NCBI GenBank assembly: GCA_023431345.1
Contig: JAEYWK010000042.1
Span: 1-64,000, forward strand
Source: Pseudomonadota bacterium
Lineage (GTDB): Bacteria; Myxococcota_A; Polyangia; Polyangiales; Polyangiaceae
Length of the DNA: 64,000 bases
Direction: 5' to 3'
Shown here piece after piece: positions 17,509-26,251 of this stretch. The notes beneath the pieces were generated by a model. The model searched no databases. It was not told the DNA's origin and saw only the letters and a list, made by a program, of their open reading frames with translations. Position 1 is the first letter of the stretch; every line of letters starts with the position of its first letter. The position numbers were made by a program, and so were the translations under genes.

Positions 17509-18489
17509 TCAAGGAGCCGGCACCCACGCGATTCCGGGCTCCACGACGCCAGGGTAGCCGTCGAGGTAGTGCGACGGCGTGCCGGGGAGCGAATCGTCGA
17601 CCCACAGCACGCGGCGCGTGCCGTAGGGACGCACGTCGATGTGCACGAACTTGCTGTTGGGGTAATAGCCGCAGCCGACGTCGCGCAGCGAGCGACACAC
17701 GCCGAACAGCTGCTCGTTGGGGACGCCGGCGACGAACAGATCGAGGGCCTTACCCTTGCCGTGGAAGCCGCTGTGCGCGTTTTGTCGGTAGCCGCTCATG
17801 ATGTAGAGCGGCCGACGCGGAAACGCTTGCGCGACCTGCTGCACCACCCAAATCAGCCGAGGGTCGATCAGCTTGACGTGAGGCACCCACTCCCCAGGGC
17901 CGGCGTCCGCGCTCGGCTCGAGCGGCAGCGGCAGCTCCGGGCGCGGCACCCCAGCGCCGCGCGCGAGCACGCTCACGACGTCGATCGCGTCGGGCGCGAC
18001 GCCGCCGTCACAATCGATGAGCGGTAACGTGACGACCTCCGCGCCATCGTAGCGGGCCAAGGTCACGGGGCGGGGCGCGCGCCAGCGCGGACACGGCCCC
18101 CGCCTGGACACGCTGAGCGCGATCGGCTCGGGGGCTTCGTCGTCGAGGCGCCAGGTCAGCGACAATCGGGCGCTCCAGCTCGAGAAGCCGTATTCTCCGC
18201 GGAAGAAGCTGCGCCAGGCGGGGACGTGGTTCTGCGCCGGCGCCAGGTAGTGCGCGAGCAGCGAGAGGGAGCGGTCTGGGACCAGCCTGAATGGCTGCCG
18301 CTGGTGGATGCCCGTCTCGAGCCAGCTCAGCTCACCCAGCTCGGGCTGCGGCCCGAACAGCCCCCAATCAGGAGCGGGAGGGCGCGCGCGAGCCTGGGCG
18401 TCATTCGAGCTCGCGAGACCGAGCGCGATCAAGGCGGCGGCGGCAAGCCAGCGAAACAGGCGACGGACCAGCAAGACAGCTCTTTCCAT
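17509..18489 (-). CDS. DUF882 / YcbK-like M15-fold peptidase, exported
   Basis: A 326-residue protein that starts at the ATG at 18489, which gives a signal peptide (RLFRWLAAAALIALGLASS). Extending upstream gives an Arg-rich frame antisense to mvaA and is rejected. The C-terminal part (about residues 200-326) carries the zinc-peptidase pattern of the M15/LAS fold: SGYRQNAHSGFHGKGKALDL (His and Asp) and KFVHIDVRPYG (HxD). Such proteins are thought to act on peptidoglycan cross-links. The N-terminal half is unassigned. It lies 20 bp downstream of mvaA and could be the last gene of the isoprenoid operon, without an obvious functional link. Confidence 0.8.
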   Translation of the reverse strand: MERAVLLVRRLFRWLAAAALIALGLASSNDAQARARPPAPDWGLFGPQPELGELSWLETGIHQRQPFRLVPDRSLSLLAHYLAPAQNHVPAWRSFFRGEYGFSSWSARLSLTWRLDDEAPEPIALSVSRRGPCPRWRAPRPVTLARYDGAEVVTLPLIDCDGGVAPDAIDVVSVLARGAGVPRPELPLPLEPSADAGPGEWVPHVKLIDPRLIWVVQQVAQAFPRRPLYIMSGYRQNAHSGFHGKGKALDLFVAGVPNEQLFGVCRSLRDVGCGYYPNSKFVHIDVRPYGTRRVLWVDDSLPGTPSHYLDGYPGVVEPGIAWVPAP

Positions 18490-18509
18490 GCCGCGACCCG
18501 GGCCTCGCT

Positions 18510-19847
18510 TCAAGCCGAAGCGCCCGAGGCACCGCGTAGCGCCAGCACGGCCCGCTGCGCGGCCTCGAGCGTGATGCTGCCATCTTCGCTGATGCGCGCC
18601 GCGACGGCCTCGACTTCGCTGCCCTGCGCGCCGGCCGCGACCGCGACGGAGCGGGCGTGGAGCGACATGTGGCCGCGCTGGATGCCCTCCGTAGCGAGCG
18701 CGCGCAGCGCGGCTAGGTTCGAGGCCAAGCCTACCGAGGCCGCGATCAGCGAAAGCTCGTCCGCGGACTCCACCCGCACCAGGCTCAGCGCGAGGCGCGC
18801 GGCGGGGTGCACCCGCAAGGTGCCCCCGACGATGCCGAGCGCCAGGGGGAGCGTGAGCTCGCCGACCAGCGCCTCGCCGTCGCGCCGCCACACCGAGAGC
18901 GGGCGGTAGCGGCCAGACAGCGCCGCGTAGGCGTGCGCGCCAGCCTCGACGGCGCGGAAGTCGTTACCGGTGGCGATCACGACGGCGTCGATGCCGTTCA
19001 TGATGCCCTTGTTGTGCGTGGCGGCGCGGTAAGGATCCGCCTCGGCGAACTGCGAGGCCGCGACGATGCCATCGGCGATCGACTCGCCTGACAAGCGCGG
19101 ATCGGAGGGCGGCACGCTGTCCCCCCGCACGCCCGGCGCCGTCGACGCGCGCGAGAAGACGAGGTCGCTCGGGTGCACGCGGCAGCTCACGCGCACCGCG
19201 CGCCGATCGCTCAGGTTCGAGAGGATGCGCAGCCCCAGCTCCGCGCCGGTGATTTCGGCCGCGACGGGGCCCACCGCCTCCGCGATGGAGTTCACCAAGT
19301 TCGCGCCCATCGCGTCGCAGCAGTCGACGAAGACGTGCAGCACGACTCGACCTTCGCCGACCTGGCGAAGCTCGACGCTGCGGGGCCCGCCGCCGCGGTC
19401 GAGCAGGTTGGGCACCGCGCACCGCGCCACCGACAGCAGGTGCTCGCTCTCCGTCTCGAGCCGTCGCAGCGCCAGCTCCACGTCGGCGAGGCCGCGCAGC
19501 TCGATCTGCGCGATCATCAGAGCCTCGCCCATTTCGGCGGTGAAGCCGCCCCCCTGACGCACCATGCGGGCGGCGTTCGACGCCGCCGCGATCACGCTCG
19601 GCTCTTCCACCACCATCGGCACCAAGCGGTCGTGCCCGTTGACTTGCACGTTCAGCGCGATGCCGAACGGGAGCGAATAGGTGCCGAGCACGTTCTCCAC
19701 GAGCTTGTCGGCCATGCCCGCGTCGATGCCGCCGTTTTCCAGCGCGGCCGAGAGCGCGTCGAGGCGGACCCCTGTGCGCTCCGCCACCAGCGCGCGACGT
19801 TCGGCGATGCTGAGCTTGTAAAAACCAGGCAGTCGGGAGCCACTCAT
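18510..19847 (-). CDS. mvaA: Hydroxymethylglutaryl-CoA reductase, class II
   Basis: Reduces HMG-CoA to mevalonate, the committed step of the mevalonate pathway. The 445 residues and lack of membrane segments mark it as a class II (bacterial, soluble) enzyme. Catalytic motifs: the Glu loop VEEPSVIAAASNAARM; the dinucleotide-side segment DCCDAMGANLVNSIAEA; NKGIMNGIDAVVIATGNDFR (Lys and Asp); and the late His in IQRGHMSLHARSVA. The ATG at 19847 overlaps the stop of the upstream phosphatase gene by 4 bp (ATGA), so translation is probably coupled. The HMG-CoA synthase gene that should precede it in the pathway is not in this window. Confidence 0.95.
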   Translation of the reverse strand: MSGSRLPGFYKLSIAERRALVAERTGVRLDALSAALENGGIDAGMADKLVENVLGTYSLPFGIALNVQVNGHDRLVPMVVEEPSVIAAASNAARMVRQGGGFTAEMGEALMIAQIELRGLADVELALRRLETESEHLLSVARCAVPNLLDRGGGPRSVELRQVGEGRVVLHVFVDCCDAMGANLVNSIAEAVGPVAAEITGAELGLRILSNLSDRRAVRVSCRVHPSDLVFSRASTAPGVRGDSVPPSDPRLSGESIADGIVAASQFAEADPYRAATHNKGIMNGIDAVVIATGNDFRAVEAGAHAYAALSGRYRPLSVWRRDGEALVGELTLPLALGIVGGTLRVHPAARLALSLVRVESADELSLIAASVGLASNLAALRALATEGIQRGHMSLHARSVAVAAGAQGSEVEAVAARISEDGSITLEAAQRAVLALRGASGASA

Positions 19848-20593
19848 CGCGATTCGTAGACGTTCATGGCCGGCAGCTCGAGGGCCGTCAAGAAGCCGCC
19901 GTTGCCGCAGCCCGTGTCGATGCCGACGCAGTTCTCCCCGGCCCAAAGATCGGTCGGATCCTCAGGCGTGTAGCCGGACAGCTCGGGCGGGAGGTACTCG
20001 GTGCGGGTGTGGCCGAACACGACGGTTTTGCCGCGGTAGTTCTTGAAGAAATCAGCGTCGCGCAGCCACAAGAGCACCTGCGGGTCGGGGGCCGCGCTCG
20101 GGTGCACGAAATGTCCGCTGACCCGCGGCAAGCCCGCGTGCACGTAGATCGCGAACTCGTCTTCGTACCAGTGCGGCAGCGATTTGAACCAAGCCACGAC
20201 TTCCTCGGGGAAGAAGCTGCCGGTGGTGAGCGGCAGGTGCTCGTCCTTTTGGGGCAGCTCGCCCTCGGCGGGGGCGCTGCGGCCCAGGTACGAACGCAGC
20301 ACCGCGAGGCAGCCGTTGCCGGGAGGAACGACGAACTCGTCCCAACCGTGCTCACACACGCGGAGCCAGGCGTCCTCGTGGTTGCCGCGCAAGCACACGA
20401 CCTTGGCTTTCGTGCGCGACGGCAGCGAGCGCACGTAGTCGACGACCTGGGCCGAGTGGGGGCCGCGATCGATGTAATCGCCCACGAAGACGAGGGTGTC
20501 TTCTGCGGTGAGCGTCGGCAAGCAGCCCATGAGCTTGAACAGGTGCGACGTTTCGCCGTGAATGTCGCCGATTGCGAAGGTGCGTGCCGCCAT
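19844..20593 (-). CDS. PPP-family serine/threonine protein phosphatase (PrpA/diadenosine-tetraphosphatase-like)
   Basis: A 249-residue metallophosphatase with the full PPP signature: FAIGDIHGE, VFVGDYIDRGPHS, CLRGNHEDAWL, and a late GHTRTEY with the conserved GH. Bacterial members of this size dephosphorylate proteins or nucleotides such as Ap4A. The ATG at 20593 is chosen because the conserved core starts 5 residues later. It is translationally coupled to mvaA (4-bp overlap) and lies 65 bp after the phosphomevalonate kinase gene. Its place inside the mevalonate gene run is notable; the link could be regulatory or simply positional. Confidence 0.88.
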   Translation of the reverse strand: MAARTFAIGDIHGETSHLFKLMGCLPTLTAEDTLVFVGDYIDRGPHSAQVVDYVRSLPSRTKAKVVCLRGNHEDAWLRVCEHGWDEFVVPPGNGCLAVLRSYLGRSAPAEGELPQKDEHLPLTTGSFFPEEVVAWFKSLPHWYEDEFAIYVHAGLPRVSGHFVHPSAAPDPQVLLWLRDADFFKNYRGKTVVFGHTRTEYLPPELSGYTPEDPTDLWAGENCVGIDTGCGNGGFLTALELPAMNVYESR

Positions 20594-20657
20594 GCAAAGC
20601 CCCAAGAGAACACAACCGCTACGCTGAAGCCAGCGCTCCCGGCGCGGGCGCGGTTTC

Positions 20658-21560
20658 CTAGAGCGCGGAGGCGCCGCGCGCGGCCAAGCCAACCGGCAGC
20701 GCGCGGTGCGAGCGGGCCCGGAGCTCCGCTCTCAGAGCGGCGGGTGACGGGGAGGTGCCGACGAAGACGGCGATGTCACCGCCACCTGCGCCGGCGGGCA
20801 GCAGCGCGCCGCCGCTCGCTTCGGCGAGGGGCGCGACCTCGGCCAGCTCCGGGGTCACGATCGGCGCTCCCGCGGCGAGGCCGAGCGTCGATAGCGCCGC
20901 ATATTGGGCCCGGAGCGCCGCCAGCACCCCCTGCGTCGAGCCCGCGAGCACGGCGGTCGCTGCGTCGGCGGCCGCGCTTGCTTGAGCCCCGAGCAGGCGT
21001 GCGTGCGCGCCGGGATCGCGAGCCAGCAGGGCCGCGACCTTGCCGAGCAGCTCGGGCGTCGACGCCGAGCTGGGACACACCCAGACCTCGACCACGAGCG
21101 CCGCCGGCAACGCGACGTGCGTGATGCTCGGAGCGCCCTCGTCCAAGCGATAGACGAGGGCGCCCCCGAAGGTGCTCGAGGCGACGTCGATACCGCTGCC
21201 CCCGCCCTGCGCGCGGCGATGAGCCTCGAGACCGCGAGCGAACACGCGCTCGCGCAGCTCACCCTCGCCGGCGTGCGGCGCAGCGGCTCGCTCGAGCGCG
21301 AATAGGCTTGCCACCAGGATGGCCGCGCTCGAGCCGAGGCCGAGCTTGCGCCCATCTTCCCGCAGCGCCGACGCGTCGAACCAGGGCGCGCGCTCGCCGG
21401 GGCCGAGCGCCGCCGCGACTTCCTCGGTGAGCAGCGGCGCCGGCAGCGCCGTGTCCGCCAGCACGTCGCGCTCGACGGCGCAGACGATGGCGGGCGCGCC
21501 CGACAGCACCGCGTAGGCGCCCGAGAGCACGATTTTGCCGGGGGCGCGGGCTCGCGTCAC
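20658..21560 (-). CDS. GHMP kinase, probable phosphomevalonate kinase
   Basis: Predicted to phosphorylate mevalonate 5-phosphate to the diphosphate, the second kinase step. The 300-residue GHMP-fold protein has motif 1 (RAPGKIVLSGAYAVLSGAPA), motif 2 (KLGLGSSAAILVASLFAL), the phosphomevalonate-kinase-like GGGSGIDVASSTFGG, and motif 3 (LLPAGAGGGDIAVFVG). Assignment to phosphomevalonate rather than mevalonate kinase rests on the GSGIDVA motif and on the neighbouring gene that already fits mevalonate kinase. The start is a GTG overlapping the mvaD stop by 4 bp. Family assignment is strong; exact substrate is moderately sure. Confidence 0.85.
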   Translation of the reverse strand: MTRARAPGKIVLSGAYAVLSGAPAIVCAVERDVLADTALPAPLLTEEVAAALGPGERAPWFDASALREDGRKLGLGSSAAILVASLFALERAAAPHAGEGELRERVFARGLEAHRRAQGGGSGIDVASSTFGGALVYRLDEGAPSITHVALPAALVVEVWVCPSSASTPELLGKVAALLARDPGAHARLLGAQASAAADAATAVLAGSTQGVLAALRAQYAALSTLGLAAGAPIVTPELAEVAPLAEASGGALLPAGAGGGDIAVFVGTSPSPAALRAELRARSHRALPVGLAARGASAL

Positions 21561-22543
21561 GGTGCTCGGTCACTCTCCGCCAGCACCACGGCGTCGCCGC
21601 CGGGCGCCGACTCGAGCACGCGCAGCACGCCCTCCACGCGCTCGAGCGCGCGCTTCACGGGCTCGAGCGCCCTCGCCTCGACCAGCACCTTCACGTGCGG
21701 CCCTGCATCGATGGTGAAACAAGCAGCGTGTCCGGCGCGCCGCAAGGCCCGCACCGTCTCGATCACCGCCAGCGTCGCGGGCCGAAAATAGATCAGCGCT
21801 GGGCTCGCGGCGAGCATCGACGCGTGCATCATCAGCGCGCTCTGCTCGACCGCGGGTGAGAGGCGCTCGAAGTCACGAGCCAGCACCGCGGCCTTCACCT
21901 CGTCGAACAGGCGCGGCGCGTCCGCGACCCACGTCGGGTAGTAGGGGCTGGTGCTGGCGGTGTGCTGCATCCCGTCGGTGGACCCGGTGTCTTTCGCGGC
22001 CTCGCTGGTGACCGCGACGAGCATGTGGAGCGGCCAATGCTCGGGCGGAGCTACGCGCGCCGCCAGCTCCGCGGCCGCCCCGAGCTCGACGAACCCGCCG
22101 AACAAAGAGCGCGCGGCCGACGCGGAAGCGGCTCGCGAGAGCCCCGTCACCTGCTCGAGCGACAGCGGCAGCTCGAGCGCGCGCACGGCAGCGAGCGCGG
22201 CGGCGGCGAAACCGGAGGCGCTCGACGCCAGGCCCGACGCGGTCGGGAAATCGTTAGCGGAGCGCACGCGAGCGAACGACGCCGTTCCCGCGAGGGCGCG
22301 CACCTGCGAAAGGAGCTTGGCGATGCGCAGCAAGGGCTTGCCCTGCTGAGGCGCGCCGTCGAGCACGAGCTCGTCCGCCGTGAGCGCGGCATCGAACGCG
22401 ACTTCGGTGGTCGTGGTCATGCCAGCCAGCGTGAGCGAGAGGCTGGGCACGGCGGGAAGGTTGCGCGCGACGTCCGCCTTGCCCCAGTACTTGGCGAGCG
22501 CGATGTTGGCGTGGGCGCGCACGCGCGCGGCCTGCGCGCTCAC
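21557..22543 (-). CDS. mvaD: Diphosphomevalonate decarboxylase
   Basis: Converts mevalonate 5-diphosphate to isopentenyl diphosphate with ATP. The 328-residue protein has the family N-terminus ANIALAKYWGK and VPSLSLTLAGMTTTTEV, the ATP-binding loop DFPTASGLASSASGFAAAALA with the serine-rich turn, and the late TIDAGPHVKVL with the conserved Asp. These residues distinguish it from the sister GHMP kinases next door. The GTG start overlaps the stop of the mevalonate kinase gene by 4 bp and its own stop overlaps the next gene by 4 bp, so it is the middle of a tightly coupled operon. Confidence 0.95.
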   Translation of the reverse strand: MSAQAARVRAHANIALAKYWGKADVARNLPAVPSLSLTLAGMTTTTEVAFDAALTADELVLDGAPQQGKPLLRIAKLLSQVRALAGTASFARVRSANDFPTASGLASSASGFAAAALAAVRALELPLSLEQVTGLSRAASASAARSLFGGFVELGAAAELAARVAPPEHWPLHMLVAVTSEAAKDTGSTDGMQHTASTSPYYPTWVADAPRLFDEVKAAVLARDFERLSPAVEQSALMMHASMLAASPALIYFRPATLAVIETVRALRRAGHAACFTIDAGPHVKVLVEARALEPVKRALERVEGVLRVLESAPGGDAVVLAESDRAP

Positions 22544-23469
22544 GAGCGCGCTCCAGGGCTGAGCGACGCGCGAATCACGGTGGAGAACGCCACGAAGCCG
22601 GCGGCGCCGAGCGCGCCCGCGATGGGCGAGGCGTCACCCGCGCACAGCGCGATCACGGCGCCGCCGCCGCCGGCGCCGGTCAGTTTGGTGCCGAGGGCGC
22701 CCGCTTCGCGCGCCACCGAACAGGCGCGCTCGATCTCGGGCGTCGACAAGAACAAGCCCGACAGTAGCATCTGATTGTAGTTCATCAGTTGACCCAAGCC
22801 GTGCAGATCGCCGGCCTCGATACACAGCTTCGCGTTCTTCACGAGCGACTCGATGCCCGACAGCGACTTGCCGAGCAGGTCGGGGCGGCGCTCGCCGAGC
22901 CGCCTCACCTCTTCGACCATCTGCTTCGTGCTGGCGGGTGGCCCCGCCAAGCCGATCGCCAAGTGCAGCGGGACGGCGACGAACAGCGGCTCGAGGCCGC
23001 GCTCTTTGGTGAACCAGATGCAGCCGCCGGCGTAGGCCGCCGCCGCGTCGACGCCGGACGGATTGCCGTGAAAGACCGTCTCCCAAGCGGCCGCCCCGGA
23101 GAGCACGCGCTCGCGCGTCTCCGGCTGGCCCAGTGAGGCGAGCAAGCCGCGGGTCACCGCCACGCCGATCGCGGCCGAACCGCCGAGGCCGGAGCCCAGC
23201 GGTAGGTCGACGTCGACCTCGACGTGGTGCGGGCCCGCGCCGAGCGCTCGCGCCGTCGCGTCGAGCGCGGCCGCGAGCTCCGAGCCGTCGCCCGCCTCCG
23301 CGCTGCGCTCACCGACGCGGATAGAAGCTCGCTCGGCGGGCGTCACGCGCGCGGTGGCGCCGAGCTCGATACCCGCGGCGATGGCGGGCATGCCGTAGAC
23401 GACGGCGTGCTCTCCGAGCAAGACGGCCTTGCCGCTGCCCCGGCCCTCGAAGCGCCCAGCCGCGGTCAT
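22540..23469 (-). CDS. mvk: Mevalonate kinase
   Basis: Phosphorylates mevalonate to mevalonate 5-phosphate, the first kinase of the pathway. The 309 residues show the three GHMP motifs: GSGKAVLLGEHAVVYGMPAI, DLPLGSGLGGSAAIGVAVTR, and KLTGAGGGGAVIALCAG. The conserved NPSGVDAAAAYAGG, with the catalytic Asp, lies between motifs 2 and 3. The ATG overlaps the stop codon of the prenyl synthase gene by 4 bp. Acts in the cytosol; no membrane segment is predicted. Confidence 0.94.
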   Translation of the reverse strand: MTAAGRFEGRGSGKAVLLGEHAVVYGMPAIAAGIELGATARVTPAERASIRVGERSAEAGDGSELAAALDATARALGAGPHHVEVDVDLPLGSGLGGSAAIGVAVTRGLLASLGQPETRERVLSGAAAWETVFHGNPSGVDAAAAYAGGCIWFTKERGLEPLFVAVPLHLAIGLAGPPASTKQMVEEVRRLGERRPDLLGKSLSGIESLVKNAKLCIEAGDLHGLGQLMNYNQMLLSGLFLSTPEIERACSVAREAGALGTKLTGAGGGGAVIALCAGDASPIAGALGAAGFVAFSTVIRASLSPGARS

Positions 23470-24575
23470 GTGCGCCTGAGCGACAGCGCTTCCGTGGCGC
23501 CGGTCAGCAGCGCACGCCCTTCGCTGCTGATGCCCCGTCCGAGCTGGCCGAGCGCTTGGCTCGACAGCTCCGCGATGCGCTGCTCGACGAGCTCAGGCGC
23601 GCCCGTCTCGGTCATGGCGGCGAGGGCCGCGCGCAGCGCTGGCAATTTGGCGCGGGGGTCGCCGAGCACGCGCCGAATCGCCGCGACCTCCTTCGGCTTA
23701 CCGCGACGGAGGGCGAGCCGCAGCAGTAGCGTGCGCTTACCGCTGCTCAGATCACTGGCGAGAGGCTTGCCCGTCTGCGCCGGATCGCCGAACAAGCTCA
23801 GCAGATCGTCGCGCAGCTGAAAGGCGACGCCGGCGGGGCGCGAGTAGCGCGAGAGCGCTTCGAGCGTGGCGGGCTTGGCCCCTGCGAGCAGCGCGCCGAG
23901 CTTGAGCGGACCTTCGACGGTGTAGCTCCCCGTCTTCAAGGCGTAGCCGAGCTCGACATCGCGCCCCTCGCCCACCATGTCGAGCTGTTGCCCCGCCACC
24001 GCGCCGAGCTGCATTTCGGCGAAGGCCGCGAAGGCCGCTTGCAGGCGCGCCGGCTTCGTCTCCACGCGGGCCAGCATGTCGCAGGCGAGCGCGAGCGCGT
24101 AGTCTCCGGCGAGGATGGCGGAGGCGTTGCCCTTGTGCTCGGAGCCGAAGCGCTGGGCGAGCGCTACGTGCACCGAGGGGCCGCCGCGCCGGACCCGATC
24201 GCCGTCCATCCAGTCGTCGTGGATCAAGAAGTAGCTGTGGAGGAGCTCGAGCGCGACGCCCGCGTCGAGCGCGGGACCGAGCGCGGCCGTGCCCGAGACG
24301 CTGCGTAGGCCGACCACGACCAGCGCGGGCCGGAGGCGCTTGCCGCCCAGCAGCGTCAGCCTGCGCACTTCGCGCGCCAAGGCTTGCACCTCACCCCCGA
24401 ACGCGCGCGTCGACGCCACCCGCGCATCGAGGAAACGCTCGAGGCGCTGCTCGACGTCCGGCTGCACCTCGCGCAGCAGCGCGACGAACGGGTTCCGGCT
24501 CTCGGCGCGCGCGGCGCGACGCGGCTTCGAACGGGTGGCTTTAGCTTGCTTTTCAGTGCCTCGGCGGGCGGCCAT
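23466..24575 (-). CDS. Trans-isoprenyl diphosphate synthase (polyprenyl synthetase)
   Basis: Condenses isopentenyl diphosphate with allylic diphosphates to build farnesyl or longer chains. The 369-residue protein has the first Asp-rich motif DDWMD (Asp120, 121, 124), an exact DDxxD, in HSYFLIHDDWMD. The second motif is DDLLSLFGD (Asp256, 257), where the last Asp of DDxxD is Ser260. GGKRLRP and KTGSY are also present. The residue five before the first motif is Tyr115, often linked to farnesyl-length products; this is only a hint. The first 28 residues are Lys/Arg-rich. First gene of the mevalonate run and divergent from fni. Confidence 0.92.
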   Translation of the reverse strand: MAARRGTEKQAKATRSKPRRAARAESRNPFVALLREVQPDVEQRLERFLDARVASTRAFGGEVQALAREVRRLTLLGGKRLRPALVVVGLRSVSGTAALGPALDAGVALELLHSYFLIHDDWMDGDRVRRGGPSVHVALAQRFGSEHKGNASAILAGDYALALACDMLARVETKPARLQAAFAAFAEMQLGAVAGQQLDMVGEGRDVELGYALKTGSYTVEGPLKLGALLAGAKPATLEALSRYSRPAGVAFQLRDDLLSLFGDPAQTGKPLASDLSSGKRTLLLRLALRRGKPKEVAAIRRVLGDPRAKLPALRAALAAMTETGAPELVEQRIAELSSQALGQLGRGISSEGRALLTGATEALSLRRT

Positions 24576-24599
24576 GGAGGGCGCAGCCTAGTAGTGTGA

Positions 24600-24660
24600 G
24601 GTGACTAGCGCCAGGCCTGCCCAAGCCCGCGGGCGCTTTTTGGCGGGCCGAGTAGTCACC
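24600..24660. promoter_or_regulatory. Inverted repeat in the divergent prenyl synthase / fni promoter region
   Basis: ggtgacta (24600-24607) and tagtcacc (24653-24660) are perfect 8-bp inverted arms 45 bp apart. A 10-bp palindrome, gcccgcgggc (24626-24635), lies between them. The arrangement sits in the 114 bp between two divergent isoprenoid genes, so a shared operator is possible. No confident -35/-10 pair was recognised. Confidence 0.45.
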
Positions 24661-24689
24661 GGCCGCGCCCCGTGCGAAATAGCCAGCGC

Positions 24690-25736
24690 ATGGCCGACAT
24701 CACGCGCCGCAAAGACGACCATCTGGACCTGGCGACCTCCGGTGATGTGGCGTTCAAGCAAACGACCACGCTGTTCGAGCACGTGCGCCTGGTGCACGAC
24801 GCCCTGCCCGAGCTAGCGCTCGACGAGCTCGATACGTCGGTCGAGATCCTCGGCAAGCGCTTGCGCGCCCCGATCCTGATCGCAGCCATGACCGGCGGCA
24901 GCGATCGGGCCGAGCGCATCAACCAAGAGCTCGCTGAAATCGCCGAAGAGCGCGGCTACGCGTTCGGTCTCGGGAGCCAGCGCGCCATGCACAAGCTACC
25001 GAGCAAGACCGCTACCTACGCGGTGCGCAACGTGGCCCCCTCCGCGCTGCTGCTCGGCAACCTCGGCATCGTGCAGGCCGCGCGAATGTCGACGGACGAG
25101 ATCCGCGACCTCGTCGCTGGAGTTGGCGCCGACGCCTTGTGCGTGCACCTGAACCCCGCGATGGAGCTGGTTCAAGACGAGGGCGACCGCGATTTTCGTG
25201 GCGGGCTGGAGACGCTCGAGCGCCTGCGCGGGGCCGGCATCGAGCTGGTCGTGAAGGAGACCGGCTGCGGCATCTCGGGCAGCGTAGCGCGGCGGGTGCG
25301 GCAGCTGGGCATCGAGCACGTGGACGTGTCGGGGGCGGGAGGCACGTCGTGGGTCGCGGTGGAGACGCATCGCGCGTCGCCGGAGCGCCGGCCGCTCGGT
25401 GAGGCGTTCTGGGAGTGGGGCGTGCCCACCGCGGCCAGCGTCGCGCTCTGCGCGCAGCATGGATTTCGTACGATCTTCGCGACCGGCGGGCTGAGCAGCG
25501 GGCTTCAGATCGCCAAGGCGATCGCGCTCGGGGCCAGCGCGGGCGGCATCGCGCGCTACGCGCTCCAGGCGCTGGAGAGCGGCGGACGCGAGGGCGCGCG
25601 CCAGTTCTTCCAGCGCGTCGAAGCGGAGCTGAGAGCCGCGATGCTGCTGACGGGCTCCCGTGATTTGCGGGCGCTGTCCAAGGCGCCGCGGCTCGTGACC
25701 GGTGAGCTCGCCACCTGGCTGAGCGCAGGGGTCTGA
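24690..25736 (+). CDS. fni: Isopentenyl-diphosphate delta-isomerase, type 2 (FMN-dependent)
   Basis: Interconverts isopentenyl and dimethylallyl diphosphate, supplying the starter for the prenyl synthase encoded divergently. The type 2 enzyme uses reduced FMN. The 348-residue sequence begins ADITRRKDDHLDLA, which has the family's RKxxH pattern. It continues with APILIAAMTGGSDRAERIN, GLGSQRAM, the Gln/Glu site HLNPAMELVQDEGDRDFRGG, VKETGCGIS, DVSGAGGTSW and the phosphate loop ATGGLSSGLQIAKAIALGAS. I chose the ATG at 24690 over an upstream GTG because the conserved N-terminus follows it. The protein is soluble. Confidence 0.95.
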   Translation: MADITRRKDDHLDLATSGDVAFKQTTTLFEHVRLVHDALPELALDELDTSVEILGKRLRAPILIAAMTGGSDRAERINQELAEIAEERGYAFGLGSQRAMHKLPSKTATYAVRNVAPSALLLGNLGIVQAARMSTDEIRDLVAGVGADALCVHLNPAMELVQDEGDRDFRGGLETLERLRGAGIELVVKETGCGISGSVARRVRQLGIEHVDVSGAGGTSWVAVETHRASPERRPLGEAFWEWGVPTAASVALCAQHGFRTIFATGGLSSGLQIAKAIALGASAGGIARYALQALESGGREGARQFFQRVEAELRAAMLLTGSRDLRALSKAPRLVTGELATWLSAGV

Positions 25737-25758
25737 GCGCCGGCGTCAGAACGCTTCG

Positions 25759-26088
25759 CTACTCGTCGTCGTCGCCGGTGACGGGAGGCGGCGGATGCGA
25801 GTGCGCGGGCGATGACTGCCGCGTCTGATACGACAGGTTGGAAGCCTCTTGGTACAGCTCTTTGGCGCCCGGAAATTCGGGGTGCTTGCGCATGAGCTGC
25901 ACGAGCTGCTGAATCGCGGCGAGCGGTGGCAGCGTCCCGTCGTAGAGCTCGAGCTTCACTCGCACCACCGCGTACGCTTCGTCGCTGCGTGGTGCGTCGG
26001 CGAGCGCGCTGCGAGCGCCATCGAGGTCGCCCGCATCGAGCAAGCGATGGATGCTGACCGGATCCTGTGCAGTCATGTCGACCGTCAT
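25759..26088 (-). CDS. Small hypothetical protein
   Basis: A 109-residue acidic, helical protein starting at the ATG at 26088 (MTVDMTAQDPVSIHR); the ATG at 26076 is a close alternative. GAGGAG lies 11 nt upstream of the chosen start. The middle (DAGDLDGARSALADAPR, then PPLAAIQQLVQLMRKHPEFPGAKELYQEASN) resembles a single tetratricopeptide-like helical hairpin. The tail is His/Pro-rich, ending SPAHSHPPPPVTGDDDE. No family was recognised. It converges on fni and diverges from the GAF-domain gene. Confidence 0.6.
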   Translation of the reverse strand: MTVDMTAQDPVSIHRLLDAGDLDGARSALADAPRSDEAYAVVRVKLELYDGTLPPLAAIQQLVQLMRKHPEFPGAKELYQEASNLSYQTRQSSPAHSHPPPPVTGDDDE

Positions 26089-26251
26089 CTTAGACCAAGC
26101 TCCTCGGCGCCGCGGAAGCGGGCAACGCGCGCGCACCTACTTAAGTTCTTAACTACATGTAACCACTTGGTAATCGCGCAGAAATCCGCAGAAAACGGCC
26201 CACGCGCGCCGAGCTACGATGGGAGCTTCCCGAGCGCCCGCTCCTCACGTC

